64,000 nt of DNA from Epithemia pelagica (lineage: Eukaryota > Bacillariophyta > Bacillariophyceae > Surirellales > Surirellaceae): contig OX337234.1 of NCBI GenBank assembly GCA_946965045.2, forward strand, positions 1,860,001 through 1,924,000, read 5' to 3'. The notes beneath the pieces are model-generated. The model was not told the origin of the DNA, ran no database searches, and worked only from the letters and a program-made list of their open reading frames with translations. Positions 31,813-42,697 of this stretch are shown here, in pieces (the first letter of the stretch is position 1; each line of letters begins with the position of its first letter). Position numbers and translations under genes: made by a program.

Positions 31813-33132
31813 CTAGGGCTCGAAAACATGAATTGGAATAGTCACATCGTACAGGATACCCGAGTTCCCACAGATTAGAGCATTGGGAGGAACAATTTCT
31901 TGGTCATTTTGATCGTGTGTGCATGCCACTCCATCGGCCGGGGTGACATCAAGTCCGCACTGAATTTCGGAGGATCGCTCCAAGCGAATATAGCCACCTT
32001 CGCCCCAATTGGGACCCCATGAATTGCGGACAATCCAAAATTCCTGGCCCGTCGTTTCATCCTTTCCATAACCTTCCAAAACCACCAAGTGATTCACATC
32101 CGTCACGCGAGGATCCATGTCGGGCGAGGAAAAGTTTGCTCCTGGAAACACGCCGCTTTCGTAAGAAATCCAGGGGTGGCATGCCACAGATACAGCAAGG
32201 GGACCCAATTTCGCAACTGCATTCATGACAGCAACATAGTCATTCGATGGCAAGGAAACCCAGCCACCAATACCCATTACAGCTCCCTCATAGTATCCAC
32301 TTGTGTTCCGGCCAGGGCCAAGGCTTTCTCCATGACGAAGACTCTTCCGCGAAGATGGCTGACGTTGGTGAAGTTCCTTCAACGAACATTCCAAAGGACC
32401 ATGTGGACGATACGATTGGTATCCAAACTGCCACTCCGTGACCATTCCATGTTCCTGCACATGCTCGAATGCTAGTTCGCTCGTGGACCCCGCACATCCT
32501 CCTGCACCGCCACATTTTCGCGGATTCTGTGAACACGAGACCAACTCTTGCACCGATAACTCAAACAGCTTTCCCGTTTGAATTGCCAGATGGGATTCCA
32601 GTACAGCCGTGGAGGCAAAGGCCCAACAACTGCCACACATGCCCTGGTTTTTGACTGGGGTCGATACTCCTTGTTTACGCCAGTCAACACGAGATGGCAA
32701 CGATTCAATTGGGTCACGTAAGCTGACGCCAAGAACAGTTTCAAGCTTCCCGAGAAGAAGATGGCGTTCCTGTAGGGAGGTTGACTCATGCTCAAATACT
32801 TGGTGTTTGTTTCGGTTGAGCTTGCGAGACTTGTCGTAGCCCTTCCAAACTTCCCTGGGATTCATGTCCGTGAACTGGTTCACCCCAACACTGTAACCCT
32901 TGTAACTTCCCTTCACATACTGGTCATGTATCTTGCCAAGGTTTGATAAGTAAACTCTACGATGGATCTCGTATTGATCTTTATCAGGCCATCTCTTGTC
33001 GTATTTCTGTAGGTATTCATCATACGACAGAATTCTGCTGCTGATATCCGAAAGATCCTTTGCAACAACTGTTTTGGATGTCAGGACGCTGGTTCCAATC
33101 AAGGTAAATGCAGCAAGGACCTTCATCTTCAT
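31813..33132 (-). CDS. Papain-like (C1A) cysteine protease with signal peptide and I29 propeptide
   Basis: Starting at ATG 33132 the protein is 439 aa; a second ATG two codons later is equally possible. The frame extends 42 codons upstream, but a signal peptide (KVLAAFTLIGTSVLTSKTVVA) follows directly after this start. The I29 inhibitor propeptide lies at about 35-100 (YDEYLQKYDKRW...HRRVYLSNLGKIHDQY...VNQFTDMNPREV). The mature domain begins near SLPSRVDWRKQG. Catalytic residues visible are Q163 and C169 in NQGMCGSCWAF, H348 in DVNHLVVLEGYG and N370 in VRNSWGPNWGEGGY. An extra 50-residue insertion (about 250-290, Arg/Ser-rich) sits mid-domain. A lysosomal/vacuolar or secreted role fits the class. 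It is divergent from the coiled-coil gene, with 143 bp between starts. Confidence 0.93.
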   Translation of the reverse strand: MKMKVLAAFTLIGTSVLTSKTVVAKDLSDISSRILSYDEYLQKYDKRWPDKDQYEIHRRVYLSNLGKIHDQYVKGSYKGYSVGVNQFTDMNPREVWKGYDKSRKLNRNKHQVFEHESTSLQERHLLLGKLETVLGVSLRDPIESLPSRVDWRKQGVSTPVKNQGMCGSCWAFASTAVLESHLAIQTGKLFELSVQELVSCSQNPRKCGGAGGCAGSTSELAFEHVQEHGMVTEWQFGYQSYRPHGPLECSLKELHQRQPSSRKSLRHGESLGPGRNTSGYYEGAVMGIGGWVSLPSNDYVAVMNAVAKLGPLAVSVACHPWISYESGVFPGANFSSPDMDPRVTDVNHLVVLEGYGKDETTGQEFWIVRNSWGPNWGEGGYIRLERSSEIQCGLDVTPADGVACTHDQNDQEIVPPNALICGNSGILYDVTIPIHVFEP

Positions 33133-33275
33133 CGTCTTATCAACGCTTTGTTTCAGGCCATTTCCCACATCAGTCGTGGAACATTTGGATCTTTCTATCG
33201 CTGTACTACCGAGCGTTGGTGTCTTTTTGGTGCTAAGCCCCAAACCCACACCCTCCACAAAACTTTGGTCCCATC
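33133..33275. promoter_or_regulatory. 143 bp divergent intergenic region, putative bidirectional promoter
   Basis: Only 143 bp separates the protease ATG (33132, minus) from the coiled-coil ATG (33276, plus). If both starts are right, the two 5' UTRs and core promoters must share it. No TATA box is evident. If the protease start is further upstream, the genes would nearly overlap. Confidence 0.45.
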
Positions 33276-34310
33276 ATGTCACATCCAAAAATCAAGACAA
33301 AGCAAGGAAACTTCGTGCCACCGATCACCATGTCATCGTCCATTCGGAATCCGTACAACGTTGTACAGTCCAAGTCGATCCACTCCTCCTTAGCTAGCTT
33401 GTCCAAGGAGACGGAAGAGTTGCGGCAGTCAACAGTTCAAATCGAAACCAAGTTCCACCAACTTTCCCAGGAGCTGTCTCAACGATTTCGTCCAAAGCAG
33501 AAACATTTGTTGGAACAAATTCGCGAGGCTCGTGACCTTGCCGGTCGCTCTCAGCAGCAATCACGTAGCCTCACCACTGAAAAGGGACGTTTGAATGATC
33601 AACTTCACGAGGAAAGTCAACAGTTGAAAGATGCTTGTGAACACGAAACAACCCTTCTACAAGATGAGGCGGAAGGAAAACTCCAGTTCTCACATGAGAT
33701 GTTTACTTTGAACTATGAGCTCTACTCTATGCTCAAACGTCAAGAAGAAGAGCGTCTCCTCGGACGGCTTGACGCCGCGATGGATCTTGGAGTGGACATC
33801 TGCGAGTATCTCAACCCCGCTTGCGTATCGGACGAAATTACCCAGGAGGACAAAACGGCGTTTGCATCTCTTCTTGCTGCAAGTCAGACTTACAAAGATA
33901 TGTGCCTAAATGCAAAGAAATGGCAAGCGAGTGTTCTCGAAATGCGCACTACCGTACTGAAACATCAGCTTCATCAATCTGACTGCCATTTGAGTCAATC
34001 AAAGGTACGTTTTCGTGCAGTAAAACGAATGGAAATTTTCTTTGTGTTCACTTTTGTTGTTTTCTGTGACACTTTATAGCAGGAGATGCTATTGACGGAA
34101 ACCAGTCTTCGAGAGTTGGAAAATGTGTGGGATGAAAACTCGAACCCTCGAGAAAAGAGTGGTTGCGGCAGCGAGGCAGGAACAATGACCACTTTGGACG
34201 AAGATTGTCACAACAACCGAATGCGAGAGGAGAATAACCCTGTGCATATGCAGCTTTTCTATGAAACGGCAGTCCCAGAATCGGAGCTAGCAAACATGAT
34301 CGAAGGGTAA
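33276..34310 (+). CDS. Coiled-coil protein of unknown function
   Basis: Exon 1 33276-34004 and exon 2 34083-34310 give 318 aa. The intron begins GTACGT and ends TAGCAG, so two acceptors three bases apart are possible and would include or skip one Gln. The sequence from about 35 to 160 is heptad-like and rich in Gln/Glu/Lys/Leu (LSKETEELRQSTVQIETKFHQL; LLEQIREARDLAG). A more globular part follows (MFTLNYELYSMLKRQEEERLLGRLDAAMDLGVDICEYLNP), then further helix and an acidic tail. No known domain is recognised. The splice is supported by frame and by continuing helical composition. Confidence 0.75.
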
Positions 34311-34637
34311 AGCCGCGATGTTTCGACTACACCTTCTCACATTCCTCTATTGTTAGAAGCCTTCAATACTGGTCAATGAGAAAACTCATTTCCTTGAGAG
34401 AAGTTGCCCGAATAATAGGGGTCTAAGATTAGCCGTCTTGTTGGTGGATTTTCTGATGGCATACTAGGGACAACGTATCCGTAGGCATTGTATGTTGTAG
34501 GAGTACACTGTTGTAAGATGTGTAAGGTGTATGGCCTAAGGTTATCTTGGATCGTCCCGTTGACAAAACGCGATTTCGCGGTCTAACGTCTAACGTCGGA
34601 GTTTCAAGTTTAAAAGTCCCATCTTCCATCTAACTAA
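34311..34637. other. Intergenic region up to the TAA flank of the TIR element
   Basis: No gene seen. Ends with TAA at 34635-34637, matched by TAA at 44545-44547 on the far side of the transposon stack. Confidence 0.5.
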
Positions 34638-35431
34638 GGCTATCTCCACCCGGGCCCGCTAAAGGCCCCAAAACCGCTATCGAACTCCACCATTTCCTCT
34701 AACCGCTAAACAGCTCCGCCATCCGCTATTTTTGCCGCTATTTAGGGCCCCGAATAGCGGGGAAAATAGCGGATAGCGGAGCAAAATATAACCGTCGGCA
34801 TAAATAAATTAACGTCTGCTTGCCAACAGTGAAACTTTGAATCTCTCGTGTCGAAAACATGGCAATGGCACGTATTGATTGTGACGATCGCTTACCATCT
34901 CTTTTTCCATTGTTGTGTTCCCTACTTCCTACAATGGGACAAGAACCATGCACAGCAAGATGATTCGAGGATCACGGATCGGAAGAAATGCAACAATCAA
35001 ACAAATGCATCATTCAAACTATTGATGAGTTCGATTATCAATTATCAGACAATCAGTCGGAAATCAGACAGGGAATAGGAAGATTGGACTGCAACCTACA
35101 ACCTACAACCTACATCTACATTGGCCATGAACAACAACATGATTCACCGTGACAGTCAACAATGAAGAGGGAGAACAACGAGTCCTCCATCTTTGGTTTA
35201 TGCTTTGTGCTCTCGTTGATTGTCTTGTTTGAATTCCGCAACTTCCGCGGTCGCACCCCTTTTTGAGAGGGCATATGCGCAATGCGTACGCGCAACGCGA
35301 GATAGCGGCGTTCTTTTAACGGAGATCGTGGAGTTTATTTCCCTTTGGCTCCGCTAATCCGCTATCCGGATAGCGAGGCCAATCAGAAAGCCCCAATACG
35401 TCAGCATAGCGGCGCTCGGGTGGAGATAGCC
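34638..35431. mobile_element. TIR element copy 1 (794 bp, non-autonomous, PIF/Harbinger-like)
   Basis: Starts GGCTATCTCCACCCG and ends with its exact complement CGGGTGGAGATAGCC. It has no coding capacity. The left subterminal 150 bp contains many CCGCTA/TAGCGG motifs in both orientations, of the sort transposases bind. The left flank is TAA and the right flank TCA. A 3 bp T-W-A target site and a GG-starting TIR suggest the PIF/Harbinger superfamily, by inference. It is present a second time, inverted, immediately to the right. Confidence 0.78.
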
Positions 35432-35918
35432 TCAGGCTATCTCCACCCGAGCAGGGAAATAAACTCCACGATCTCCGTTAAAAGAACGCCGCTATCTCGC
35501 GTTGCGCGTACGCATTGCGCATATGCCCTCTCAAAAAGGGGTGCGGCCGCAGAAGTTGCGGAATTCAAACAAGACAATCAACGAGAGACGAGAGCACAAA
35601 GCATAAACCAAAGATGGAGGACTCGTTGTTCTCCCTCTTCATTGTTGACTGTCATGGTGAATCATGTTGTTGTTCATGGCCAATGTAGATGTAGGTTGTA
35701 GGTTGTAGGTTGCAGTCCAATCGTCCTATTGTATTCCCTGTCCGATTTCCGATTGATTGTCTGATAATCGAACACATCAAAAGTTTGATGCTTTGAATGA
35801 TGCATTTGTTTGATTGTTGCATTCCTTCCGATCCGTGATCCTCGAATCATCTTGCTGTGCATGGTTCTTGTCCCATTGTAGGAAGTAGGGAACACAACAA
35901 TGGAAAAAGAGATGGTAA

Positions 35919-36701
35919 TGTTACAATTCTTTCTGAATCGTAGGGACATTGATGCTCGGTAGAGCAGACAATCAGGTAGGTCACCAACCGATACAAGCTT
36001 CTCAGGGTCAGAGAAGCAAGCAAGTCGAAGTCTATCAGAAGGATAGTCGGGACACAAAAGAAGATGTGATAAATGGTGATATTGTTAGATTGTGTGTTGA
36101 TTACTACGATAGGTCTACGTGAAATGTTCGGTCCTGCCAAGGGTCATGTGTCATAGGTTCTTGGCGGCAACAGGTTTGGAATAGTTGGAGTCGATTCATG
36201 TGATGTATATGACATGTATATGTGGACGGATAACATATACAGGGTCAACAGCTCTTGCTTTGGGTTGGCATAGTTGTTTTCATGGCGCGCAGCTTGTTGA
36301 CAATTTGGAGATTGTGGGAATGGAAATATGGTCTCGCGTGATCGTGTGTCGTGCTTGGGATACTTAGACCGTTGGGTCGGATAGATGCCGACAGCGCTCG
36401 GATGTCGCTTGGGCGCGCTCGATGATTTCGGGCGCGTACGCTTAGGGCGTTAGTATAATGTCCGAGCAACGGCCAAATTTACGTCCGTTGTAATACCGCA
36501 CGACCCAGTTTAGTCTTGAGAGTGAGTTCGTCAATCTATTCTCACTTTTCATGATTTGCGAAGAAATATAGGTCGATATAGCGCGAAGCTAGGGAACATA
36601 GCTCGAAGCTAGATGGCATGATGCGATAGCACGAGGCTATGTGACATGGGGAATCGATGAGATGTAGAATCTAACCACCATAGACGGTGAGAATTCTAAC
36701 A
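35919..36701 (-). repeat. 3' LTR of the CoDi element
   Basis: 783 bp, TG...CA ends with an 11 bp imperfect terminal inversion. It carries three copies of TAGCNCGARGCTA at 36579-36591, 36599-36611 and 36627-36639, near the U3 start in transcription direction. The last codons of gag-pol overlap its first bases. Confidence 0.96.
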
Positions 36702-39700
36702 CTCCCCACAACTCGTCGTTTCAGCCTTGTCATCATTGGATTTGTTGAGGTCTTGAACTTCTCCTTTCCAAAACAACAATGGCTTGAGCATGGGCCAAAT
36801 AGATACAAAATCCCAATGTTTGCTAAGGATATCGGCAGGGTTGGTCTTTCCATCTTTCCCGTAGAATGCAACATACTTTGCTGCGATGGCTTCACGAACT
36901 CGGTGGTATGACAGAAGATGGTGTCTCTTGGATAGTATGGAATGAGGAACGGTTGCATTGAGCACAACAGATCTGTTATCTCCGTACATGTAACTTCGCT
37001 CTCGGATAGGTACTCCAAGGTAGCGGAGAGAATGTCGTAATTCTGTAATCTGATCTATTGCTGTCCTTGCAGCCACAAACTCGGATCCATAGGTAGCAGT
37101 TTCCACCGTGCTCTGTCTCTTGCTGTACCAGTCAATAGGTGTTCCGTTCAACAAATGTAGAACAGCAGTGACGGATTTACCAGTGACTATGTCATGCATG
37201 AGATTGGCATCAACATAATGAGTTGTGGTAACATAGCGGCCAAGAGGTGTTGGGCAGTCTTCAGGAATACGTTCACTTGCATTCGAATAGACAGTGCGAG
37301 TCCAATCAAATTCTTGGGTAGGAAGACTTGAATAATCAGGCTCTCCAATCCTAAATCTGATTGCGCCTTCTGGGAGATGTGCAAGGTATCCATAGATACG
37401 CTTGGCTCTATCAAGATGTCCTTTCCTCGGAGCAGCACGAAAGCGTGATAGCGTCATTGTAGCGGTGAAGACGTCGAAACGACCAATAGTGATCACCCAT
37501 TGGAGTTGTCCAATCAGAGTTTGGAAATGGCTAGTACCTTCTTCATCAAGGAGCTCAGAATCATCCAATTCAGGATGGTCTCCACCAATAAGAGGTGTTT
37601 TGGCTTTCTTGGGTTTCTCCTTGAAGATTCGTTCGAAAGTGTCCATCATCTTACCAATGTAGCCTCTTGGATCTGCTACTAATGTTCCATCAGAATCCTT
37701 GGTGTAACAACATCCCAAGTGGAAATCAATAGGTCCATCTCCTTTGAGTTTGAAGTTGTATTTCTCCTTCAGGATCTTGCAGATATTCCCAGGATCAGTA
37801 GAAATAATGGCTAAGTCATCAACGTATACGGCAATGTATTCGTAACAGTCTTCTCCAGGTGCTTTCCTCATCCAGATATCCGGATCTGCTTTGCTTGGTG
37901 AAAATCCCATGTCTGTCAAAACATCGAATAAGACATCATGCCAGCGTGCGCCTGATGACTTCAATCCATAAAGTGCCTTGTATATAATCAGGATGTGACC
38001 TTCTAATTCCTTGAATTCAGGTCCTGCGACAATTTTCTCCCCTGTCAAGGCTTCCAGATATGCGTTTCCAATATCTGCTCCCCATATTTCCAAGTCATTC
38101 AAAGTACCCAGGAATAAGGCAATGCGGAGGTTGCGAATGGAAACAACACCTGAATAGATTGTCTCAACAGGTTCTTTTGTGAGATGTCCATCTGCGACAA
38201 GTCTTGCTTTATGTCGTCCATCATGTTTTACGTCAAAGACAAGATGTACACGTATCTTATGATATCCTTCAGGTGCATTGGATACTTTCCCTTTAATGAA
38301 GATGGCTTTCCCAAAATCCTTGAATGTCTTGTAGGACTGGATCTGTGACAATTCTAATTCTGTTGCATCCTGCCACTTTGTGTTGCCATGTTGTTTATCA
38401 AGAGCAACAGCTTCCTCATAATTGCGTGGTACTTGGAATCCAAACTTATACTTGACGGAATGGTGAACTTGTTTAATCCTTGACTGTTTGGCTGCTCGAA
38501 TGAGACGTTTGCTTGTTTTGACATAACGTTTCAAATGCTTCCATCCAGGTTCGTTGAGTAAATCATGTTTCTTTCCATAAATTGCTACAGTGATCGGATC
38601 ATCATTGGCGATGAGTGATAAAGGTTCATAGGTAGTCTCCCCAGTTTCCCAATCAACAAGCAAATTATATTTGCTCCCCTTGTAATCTGGATCAGTTGTG
38701 TTCAGTGGGCCTTGATGGGCGATGACGTCCCTGAACCTGAAAAGATTATCTCCAGAGGTTTGAGCTTGGTTATCTCGTTCGATATACTCCATGAGTTGAT
38801 TATAGGATATCATCTCATCAACATCAGAATTTGTCTTTTGGTAGATGTACTTGACACGTTCTTCCTGTTTCGTTGCTTCTTCATTAAGATCAATGACTCG
38901 TTTGATGACACGTGCACGGTGTCGCTCCCCATTTTCTTCTGTGTCGCATAGGAATGTGCGTCCTATCATGTCGTCAAAATCGATCGTGGGCATTGGTTTG
39001 GATGGATCTTCACTATCACTGCGAATGAAGACAGTGTCAGCTTGCTTATCATTGTCATCCTTCTCAGACAAATCCTCCCCTGAAGGTCGATCCACACGTA
39101 GGTTAGGTGTAGTGGATTCAACACGGCAAACGGCAGAACGGTAGATTATCTGGTTATCCTGGGTGAGAATCTTCCAAGTAAAAGAATCACCAACGTTGTG
39201 AGCAAAACCAACCCAGTGGCCAAGTTTCTCATCAGAAGAAGATGGATATGAACCAGAATTGGGTTCAGCGGGGTCGACACGGTAGTAAACCTCATCCCAG
39301 AAAGGAAAGAACAAGAGATGAGTAATGTCGGGTGGGCGTCCGGAGAGAGCCTCAAGAGGAGTGCGACCGGAATGGGTGGGTGATGATGTATGGTTCAATA
39401 AGTCACAGACATACTCAAGGCAAAGAAGCCAGGTGTTGGCAGGGCAACCAGTGGCATTCATGAGAGCGTTGGTCATACGTTTGACGGTCTGGTAACGGTT
39501 TTCAGCCTTATTCTGGTGTTGATGATAAGGTTCGGATCGATACTCCCCAATAAGCAAAGTGCAAAGAATGTCTTTGACCTTTTGAGAGATGAGAGATGAA
39601 CCACCATCACTGATAAGAGTCTCCATGGCACCACGAAACCGGATGTTGTCCTGAAGAGTATTGACAAACTGTTTGGTTGACTTGATCCCATAGATATCAG

Positions 39701-42377
39701 TAACTAGAGTATCTCGACCAACAAAGATTTGTGCGACTTTACCGCCATGGTCAACAGCAGGGGTGTCGGAGAAAACCGAGTCAGTAGCAACGGGTTCATG
39801 GCGTCGAGGTATATTAAGGACCGGATTGCGAGCCTTGAAATGTTTCTTGAGGGTGTCGTGGTCAAAAGTAATGCTACCATTACGTGTAGTGTGCTTGAAC
39901 GTATCGGCAATAACATCTTCAGATTGCCAACCAAAGAATGGACGGAACTTCTTCCAGTCATACGCTTCCTGGTAACGACGGTGGACAGAGGCATGAAGTG
40001 TAGGATCATTACCTTCTGCGTCAGCATAGATAGAAAAGAAGGGTGCGTCGTCAGGTCCATGATCGTATGGGAGATCCAAAAGGAGATTGAGGTTACAAAC
40101 AACACGATCAGTGTACTCCCCATAGTTGTCATATGGATGGTTCGACATACTACCATCAGTCTTGACGTGTTTCCAATCAGGATCATTGTCAGAGGGTGTG
40201 GGAGAATACGAATGGTCCAGAACACCAGGATCCCATGTGTCGGGTGACGTGAAGATGATCTGAGGTAAGGTATCCATGTCATTGTCGCTGGGGATACCCA
40301 AGGAGTGGATGTAGGCTAACCCATCCTTGATGTGAAGGGGTATAGCACGACCATCAAGTGTAGTGATGCGTTGTTTACCATCAACTTTAACAGATCGTTC
40401 ATCAACAGCAAGTCCGAAATGCTCGAATTGTCCAGGAGCATGGATAGATAAGCCCTTTCCATAATAAGCATATTCATTGAAGATGCCGACAATAGGTCCA
40501 TCATTGGTCTCAAACTTTGCGGCACATGTGACGACAGGAAGTCCAGTAAGTTCATGGTTATCAATACCCACAATAGTGATATGGCGGCCAGTCTTAGAAA
40601 GGATGCGCATGTCAGAACCAGCAAGTCCTCCATTAGCACCACGGTCAATCAATTGATTTCCTGGTAAAGTAGATTTCCTGGAAAACAAATAGCGTGGAAC
40701 ATGTCCTGCTTGTTTATGCATGTTGGCTTTGAAAGTAACCTTCTTGCTCGTCTTGGACTTGGCGTTAGAAAGAACGCTAGTCAGGTCAGTTGCCGGGTGA
40801 TTGATATCAGTCGTCATGGCTTGGTTGATAAATTGTGTGACCGGATCTGAATCATCTGGATGCTCAGGGACTACGCCAGGTGAGTCGTCATCAGATGCAA
40901 CTTGGTTGGGGTCAGGATCAGGTTCCGGATCAATGTCGAGGGCATGTGTTTGCACTTTCCTCGGTGTTGTTGATGAAGGTGCTTGAATCATCTTGTTATA
41001 CTCAATGATCAACTTGCGATCTTCTTCAGAAAGTTTGAACCATAGGTCACGCGGTAGACTAACCTTGGACGAAGAGGATGGAGATTCAGATGTCGCTTTG
41101 GTGTTGTGGACATGATACTCCATATCATCTTGTGAGGTTATGTCAGCATCTGTATCTTGGCCATATAGTGATTCATGTTGTTTGACATGTCGACGGCGAC
41201 TATGAACAGATGACTGGGTTGCTTGATCATGGTCATAAGCTGCGTCTAGAAGGAGACGGAAGTATGATTGATAGCAAAGGGATTTTGCACCGGATTTGGT
41301 GTTCACCACATTATCCAAGATCTTGACTTGGCGGAGATCAGGTACCTTTTCTACAGCTTGCATGAGGAAGGTCATCCTGGTATGATCAGGGATGCGATCA
41401 GACAATGTCACTAGATTGTCTAGCAAACGTAGCTGCTCTTGAAAGTGTAGAAGAAATTGACGTGTTGTTCCGCGCCATGTGTCGTCAAGACGTAGATTGG
41501 AAATGTAGTTGGTTAAACGGAGGACTTCTCGCTTTGCTAGGTCGGATTCGGTATGCAAAGAGTGTAACTTCTGCAATACGGCACGTGCATCTTCATCATG
41601 TTCATGTTCACGTACATAGGCTCGACCTTGGTCAGTCTGAATGATACGGACAAGAACGGAGTAAAGAAATACTTGTTGCTCTTGAAAAAGTTCTTCGGCA
41701 TACTCATCATCATGGGGTGGTGTGTATTTGAAATTCAGAACGTTGGATAGGCCTTGAGCCTTAGCTGTAGTCTTGAATACACGCCAGAATGAATCGTAGT
41801 ATCGTTCATCCTTGAATACCTCATATGCAGTGGCGTCGCGCTTAGTTCCCTTTCTGAATGCTGTAAGGTCTTGTTGAGATTGGGATGCGGCAGTAACTGT
41901 GCTGACAGATTTCACAGATGACGGTGACTTCATTGGCGAGACTGGGACTTGGCTAGGTGGTCCCTTAGAGAAATCTGTGTTGATCCTCCAAGTGTTGAAC
42001 TCTTTCCTCGTTAGGTTCATCCAGTCGCTATTGGATAGCTCGTCTTGAATTTCAATGGTCTTGTATATGGCCCAATAAGCCAAGAGCTTGATCTGCTGTC
42101 TTGTGGGGCCTTGTAGATCATGTGTCTGTTTGTTGACCTTGTATTGTGTCAGTTCCTTCATGGATTCCTCGGTATTAGTTTGCATATACGAGATAACATG
42201 GGTAATGTTCTCAAAACCATGGTATTTCATCCACTTCATTAAGTAGTCGGCCCTTTCTTTGGTAAAGAATTGGCAGACAGTAAATATGATGTGGTCGAAT
42301 AGGTCTGTGTTCGAGACATTGTCTTGGTTATCTTCTCCCTTAGGAGTTGTAGGTGTCTTGGGTGATTGAGGATCCAT
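36696..42377 (-). CDS. CoDi gag-pol polyprotein, intact
   Basis: 1,893 aa in one uninterrupted frame from ATG 42377 to a TAG at 36696, just inside the 3' LTR. Order: gag (1 to about 500, no clear CCHC knuckle); aspartic protease with LIDRGANGGLAG (D578); integrase core with D894 in VTDIYGIKS, SDGG for the second Asp, and a Glu in HHQNKAENRYQTVKR; an extended linker; copia-type RT starting near KTFKDFGKAIFIKGK and including the catalytic YVDD (1518-1521); and RNase H with HYVDANLMHD, TYGSEFVAART and YGDNRSV. All catalytic residues I can check are present. The gene-for-gene order protease-integrase-RT-RNase H defines Ty1/copia. Gag and pol are fused with no frameshift. Confidence 0.96.
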   Translation of the reverse strand: MDPQSPKTPTTPKGEDNQDNVSNTDLFDHIIFTVCQFFTKERADYLMKWMKYHGFENITHVISYMQTNTEESMKELTQYKVNKQTHDLQGPTRQQIKLLAYWAIYKTIEIQDELSNSDWMNLTRKEFNTWRINTDFSKGPPSQVPVSPMKSPSSVKSVSTVTAASQSQQDLTAFRKGTKRDATAYEVFKDERYYDSFWRVFKTTAKAQGLSNVLNFKYTPPHDDEYAEELFQEQQVFLYSVLVRIIQTDQGRAYVREHEHDEDARAVLQKLHSLHTESDLAKREVLRLTNYISNLRLDDTWRGTTRQFLLHFQEQLRLLDNLVTLSDRIPDHTRMTFLMQAVEKVPDLRQVKILDNVVNTKSGAKSLCYQSYFRLLLDAAYDHDQATQSSVHSRRRHVKQHESLYGQDTDADITSQDDMEYHVHNTKATSESPSSSSKVSLPRDLWFKLSEEDRKLIIEYNKMIQAPSSTTPRKVQTHALDIDPEPDPDPNQVASDDDSPGVVPEHPDDSDPVTQFINQAMTTDINHPATDLTSVLSNAKSKTSKKVTFKANMHKQAGHVPRYLFSRKSTLPGNQLIDRGANGGLAGSDMRILSKTGRHITIVGIDNHELTGLPVVTCAAKFETNDGPIVGIFNEYAYYGKGLSIHAPGQFEHFGLAVDERSVKVDGKQRITTLDGRAIPLHIKDGLAYIHSLGIPSDNDMDTLPQIIFTSPDTWDPGVLDHSYSPTPSDNDPDWKHVKTDGSMSNHPYDNYGEYTDRVVCNLNLLLDLPYDHGPDDAPFFSIYADAEGNDPTLHASVHRRYQEAYDWKKFRPFFGWQSEDVIADTFKHTTRNGSITFDHDTLKKHFKARNPVLNIPRRHEPVATDSVFSDTPAVDHGGKVAQIFVGRDTLVTDIYGIKSTKQFVNTLQDNIRFRGAMETLISDGGSSLISQKVKDILCTLLIGEYRSEPYHQHQNKAENRYQTVKRMTNALMNATGCPANTWLLCLEYVCDLLNHTSSPTHSGRTPLEALSGRPPDITHLLFFPFWDEVYYRVDPAEPNSGSYPSSSDEKLGHWVGFAHNVGDSFTWKILTQDNQIIYRSAVCRVESTTPNLRVDRPSGEDLSEKDDNDKQADTVFIRSDSEDPSKPMPTIDFDDMIGRTFLCDTEENGERHRARVIKRVIDLNEEATKQEERVKYIYQKTNSDVDEMISYNQLMEYIERDNQAQTSGDNLFRFRDVIAHQGPLNTTDPDYKGSKYNLLVDWETGETTYEPLSLIANDDPITVAIYGKKHDLLNEPGWKHLKRYVKTSKRLIRAAKQSRIKQVHHSVKYKFGFQVPRNYEEAVALDKQHGNTKWQDATELELSQIQSYKTFKDFGKAIFIKGKVSNAPEGYHKIRVHLVFDVKHDGRHKARLVADGHLTKEPVETIYSGVVSIRNLRIALFLGTLNDLEIWGADIGNAYLEALTGEKIVAGPEFKELEGHILIIYKALYGLKSSGARWHDVLFDVLTDMGFSPSKADPDIWMRKAPGEDCYEYIAVYVDDLAIISTDPGNICKILKEKYNFKLKGDGPIDFHLGCCYTKDSDGTLVADPRGYIGKMMDTFERIFKEKPKKAKTPLIGGDHPELDDSELLDEEGTSHFQTLIGQLQWVITIGRFDVFTATMTLSRFRAAPRKGHLDRAKRIYGYLAHLPEGAIRFRIGEPDYSSLPTQEFDWTRTVYSNASERIPEDCPTPLGRYVTTTHYVDANLMHDIVTGKSVTAVLHLLNGTPIDWYSKRQSTVETATYGSEFVAARTAIDQITELRHSLRYLGVPIRERSYMYGDNRSVVLNATVPHSILSKRHHLLSYHRVREAIAAKYVAFYGKDGKTNPADILSKHWDFVSIWPMLKPLLFWKGEVQDLNKSNDDKAETTSCGEC

Positions 42378-42697
42378 GGTGTTATTTGGTTGGTTCGATG
42401 TTTATTTAATGTGCGGTGTGATGTGGTTTATTTAATGTGTGATGTGATGTGAACCCGGATGTACCACGTGTGCCACGTATGTACCACGTATGTGATACCC
42501 GGATGTGTGTTGTGATGTGCGACTCCTGGAAATTTCCGTTGATTCCGACAAATTTTCGCCGAGTTTCAACAAATTTTCGCCGAATTTTCGCGATTTGACG
42601 GGAATGTGTGGCGTGTTGTGCGACCAAGGGTACCCGGATGTGCGTTGAGTTTAAGTCTTGGAAAGGTTTTGAGAGGACGGGAGTTAACTACGAGTAA
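42378..42697. other. Spacer between the extra ORF and gag-pol, with tandem repeats
   Basis: Two tandem copies of a 26 bp unit starting TTTATTTAATGTG (42401-42426, 42427-42452) are followed by three copies of ACCCGGATGT (42453, 42498, 42632) and a block of repeated AAATTTTCGCCGA (about 42549-42590). It lies between two same-strand ORFs of one transcript, so it may hold a second promoter, a splice acceptor or a translation-reinitiation element. Confidence 0.65.

Noticed and set aside
34638-35452. CRISPR-like or tRNA-like interpretation of the repeated TAGCGG motifs
   Set aside because: The motifs occur in both orientations near TIR ends of a DNA transposon in a eukaryotic genome; spacing is irregular.
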